Source of the DNA: Clostridiales bacterium
GTDB lineage: Bacteria; Bacillota; Clostridia; Christensenellales; Aristaeellaceae
Length of the DNA: 49,079 nucleotides
Direction of reading: 5' to 3'
Assembly (NCBI GenBank): GCA_004556545.1
Contig: SFGO01000030.1
Location: forward strand, 1-49,079
The notes beneath the pieces were generated by a model, which was not told the origin of the DNA, did no database searches, and saw nothing but the letters and a program-made list of their open reading frames with translations. Position numbers and translations under genes: made by a program. Shown piece after piece: positions 48,227 through 49,079 of the stretch. Numbering within the stretch: the stretch's first letter is position 1; each line of letters starts with the position of its first letter.

Positions 48227-49079
48227 TTACTGTTCCTCCTGAAACAACTTGCTGATAACCTGTATGAACTGCCGCGCGCCCAGACTTAGCAAGGATCCTT
48301 TTCGATAGCATACTGCATAGGGACGGACAAGACGATCTGGATACAGATGGAAAAAAACGGGCTGATCCGGCCCTTTTTCATAAGGACGCAATACCTCTGG
48401 CAGAAAGCCAAGCCCTAAGCCGTTTTTGATAAAGTTGTATACCGTATCCCAATTATGGGTTTCGTAGGCGATATTCGGCTCAAAGCCGGCTTTTTTGCAG
48501 GCATCTGTAGCCATCTGAGTAAACCGCATTTCTGGACTGAGAAAGACAAAAGTTTCATCTTTTACGGCAGAAAGCTCAATATAGGGAGATGCAAAGGGTT
48601 TCATGGCTGCGCGGATGGCCAGAAAGTGGTTTGGTGGAACTGCCAGGTAAATTTCTTCCATATTGACAATTTCGTATTCCAGGTTTCCATGCAGCAGCGG
48701 AAGAGGCACCAGAGCCAACTCGGCCTTCTCAGAGATGACCAACTCCTCCAACTGATCAGAACACCCCTCCAGAATGCGTATGGTCACGCTGGGGCAGCGG
48801 GCTTGGAAAACCGGTAAAAAGCGAGAAAGATGGTGGCAGCCGTAAAACTGTGAAACGCCAATGGACAGACATTCCTCATGCTCGCTGCTTAGCTGACTCA
48901 TTTTGTTTTCCAAAATTTCGTGGGCGTGCAGAACATTTTCACCATATTCAAGAAAAAGCTGTCCGGCAGAGGTTAGATTGGTGGAATTGGAGCCGCGGGT
49001 AAAAAGCACGATGTGATACTCCTGCTCTAAGCGTTTGATGGCCTGACTTAGTGCCGGTTGACTGATGTATAGTTTTTCT
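48227..49079 (-). CDS. LysR-family transcriptional regulator (5' end beyond window)
   Basis: At least 284 residues are visible; the gene runs off the right edge. The visible start includes the end of the LysR helix-turn-helix (YISQPALSQAIKRLEQE, then LFTRGSN and LTSAGQLFLEYG). The substrate-binding domain follows from about residue 90 of the full protein (CLSIGVSQFYG, FLPVFQARCPSVTIRILEG, GLGLGFLPEVL). It binds DNA and responds to a small metabolite. Its likely target is a divergent gene outside the window. Base composition is lower in GC than the neighbouring uxa genes. Confidence 0.9.
   Translation of the reverse strand, partial: EKLYISQPALSQAIKRLEQEYHIVLFTRGSNSTNLTSAGQLFLEYGENVLHAHEILENKMSQLSSEHEECLSIGVSQFYGCHHLSRFLPVFQARCPSVTIRILEGCSDQLEELVISEKAELALVPLPLLHGNLEYEIVNMEEIYLAVPPNHFLAIRAAMKPFASPYIELSAVKDETFVFLSPEMRFTQMATDACKKAGFEPNIAYETHNWDTVYNFIKNGLGLGFLPEVLRPYEKGPDQPVFFHLYPDRLVRPYAVCYRKGSLLSLGARQFIQVISKLFQEEQ

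Overview
The window looks like a chromosomal segment of a gut- or rumen-type Clostridia (Bacillota). The evidence is strong GGAGG ribosome sites, several TTG/GTG starts, type I signal peptides ending in ASALAE, LacI/GntR-controlled sugar operons, an AddB-type nuclease, and a cysteine-desulfurase-like gene next to a DUF3343 gene. Most of the window (about 7.7-49 kb) is GC-rich. The first 6.6 kb is visibly more AT-rich with different codon use, and looks acquired.

Region 1 (1-6650) is a tightly packed five-gene plus-strand operon. It encodes a TerY-like von Willebrand A protein, a PP2C phosphatase with a coiled-coil tail, a 1018-residue RecQ-like helicase, a coiled-coil protein with a C-terminal membrane anchor, and a stand-alone TerY-C-like zinc-ribbon protein. 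The tail of a further gene lies upstream. This resembles a TerY-P (vWA/phosphatase/kinase) stress or anti-phage module extended by a helicase and a membrane coiled-coil protein. It is the best candidate for an undescribed system here. It ends beside three minus-strand tRNA genes (Gln, His, Arg), a typical place for an island to insert.

Region 2 (7.7-20.5 kb) is an alpha-glycan locus. A LacI regulator and an (alpha/alpha)6-barrel glycosidase-like gene lie on the minus strand. Diverging from them are a CUT1 ABC importer (two permeases and a binding protein), two GH31 enzymes and a GH13 enzyme. Region 3 (20.5-23.9 kb) carries repeat elements inserted at a terminator hairpin, a PHP-domain phosphoesterase, a barnase/barstar pair, and about 1.1 kb of gene-free repeats. 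Region 4 (23.9-30.7 kb) is more housekeeping: mnmE, addB-like, a small P-loop protein, DUF3343 and a class V aminotransferase.

Region 5 (30.7-48.1 kb) is a hexuronate locus. One minus-strand operon holds a TRAP transporter, uxuA, uxuB and a GntR regulator. A second unit has LacI-uxaC diverging from uxaB-uxaA around palindromic operators. Between them lie a YcxB-like membrane protein, a small secreted protein and a second CUT1 ABC importer. Together the enzymes convert glucuronate and galacturonate to 2-keto-3-deoxygluconate; the kinase and aldolase that follow are not in the window. A LysR regulator cut by the right edge closes the window.

Three families of small non-coding repeats are scattered through the GC-rich part. 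One occurs at two separate loci, each time between duplicated copies of a local terminator hairpin.
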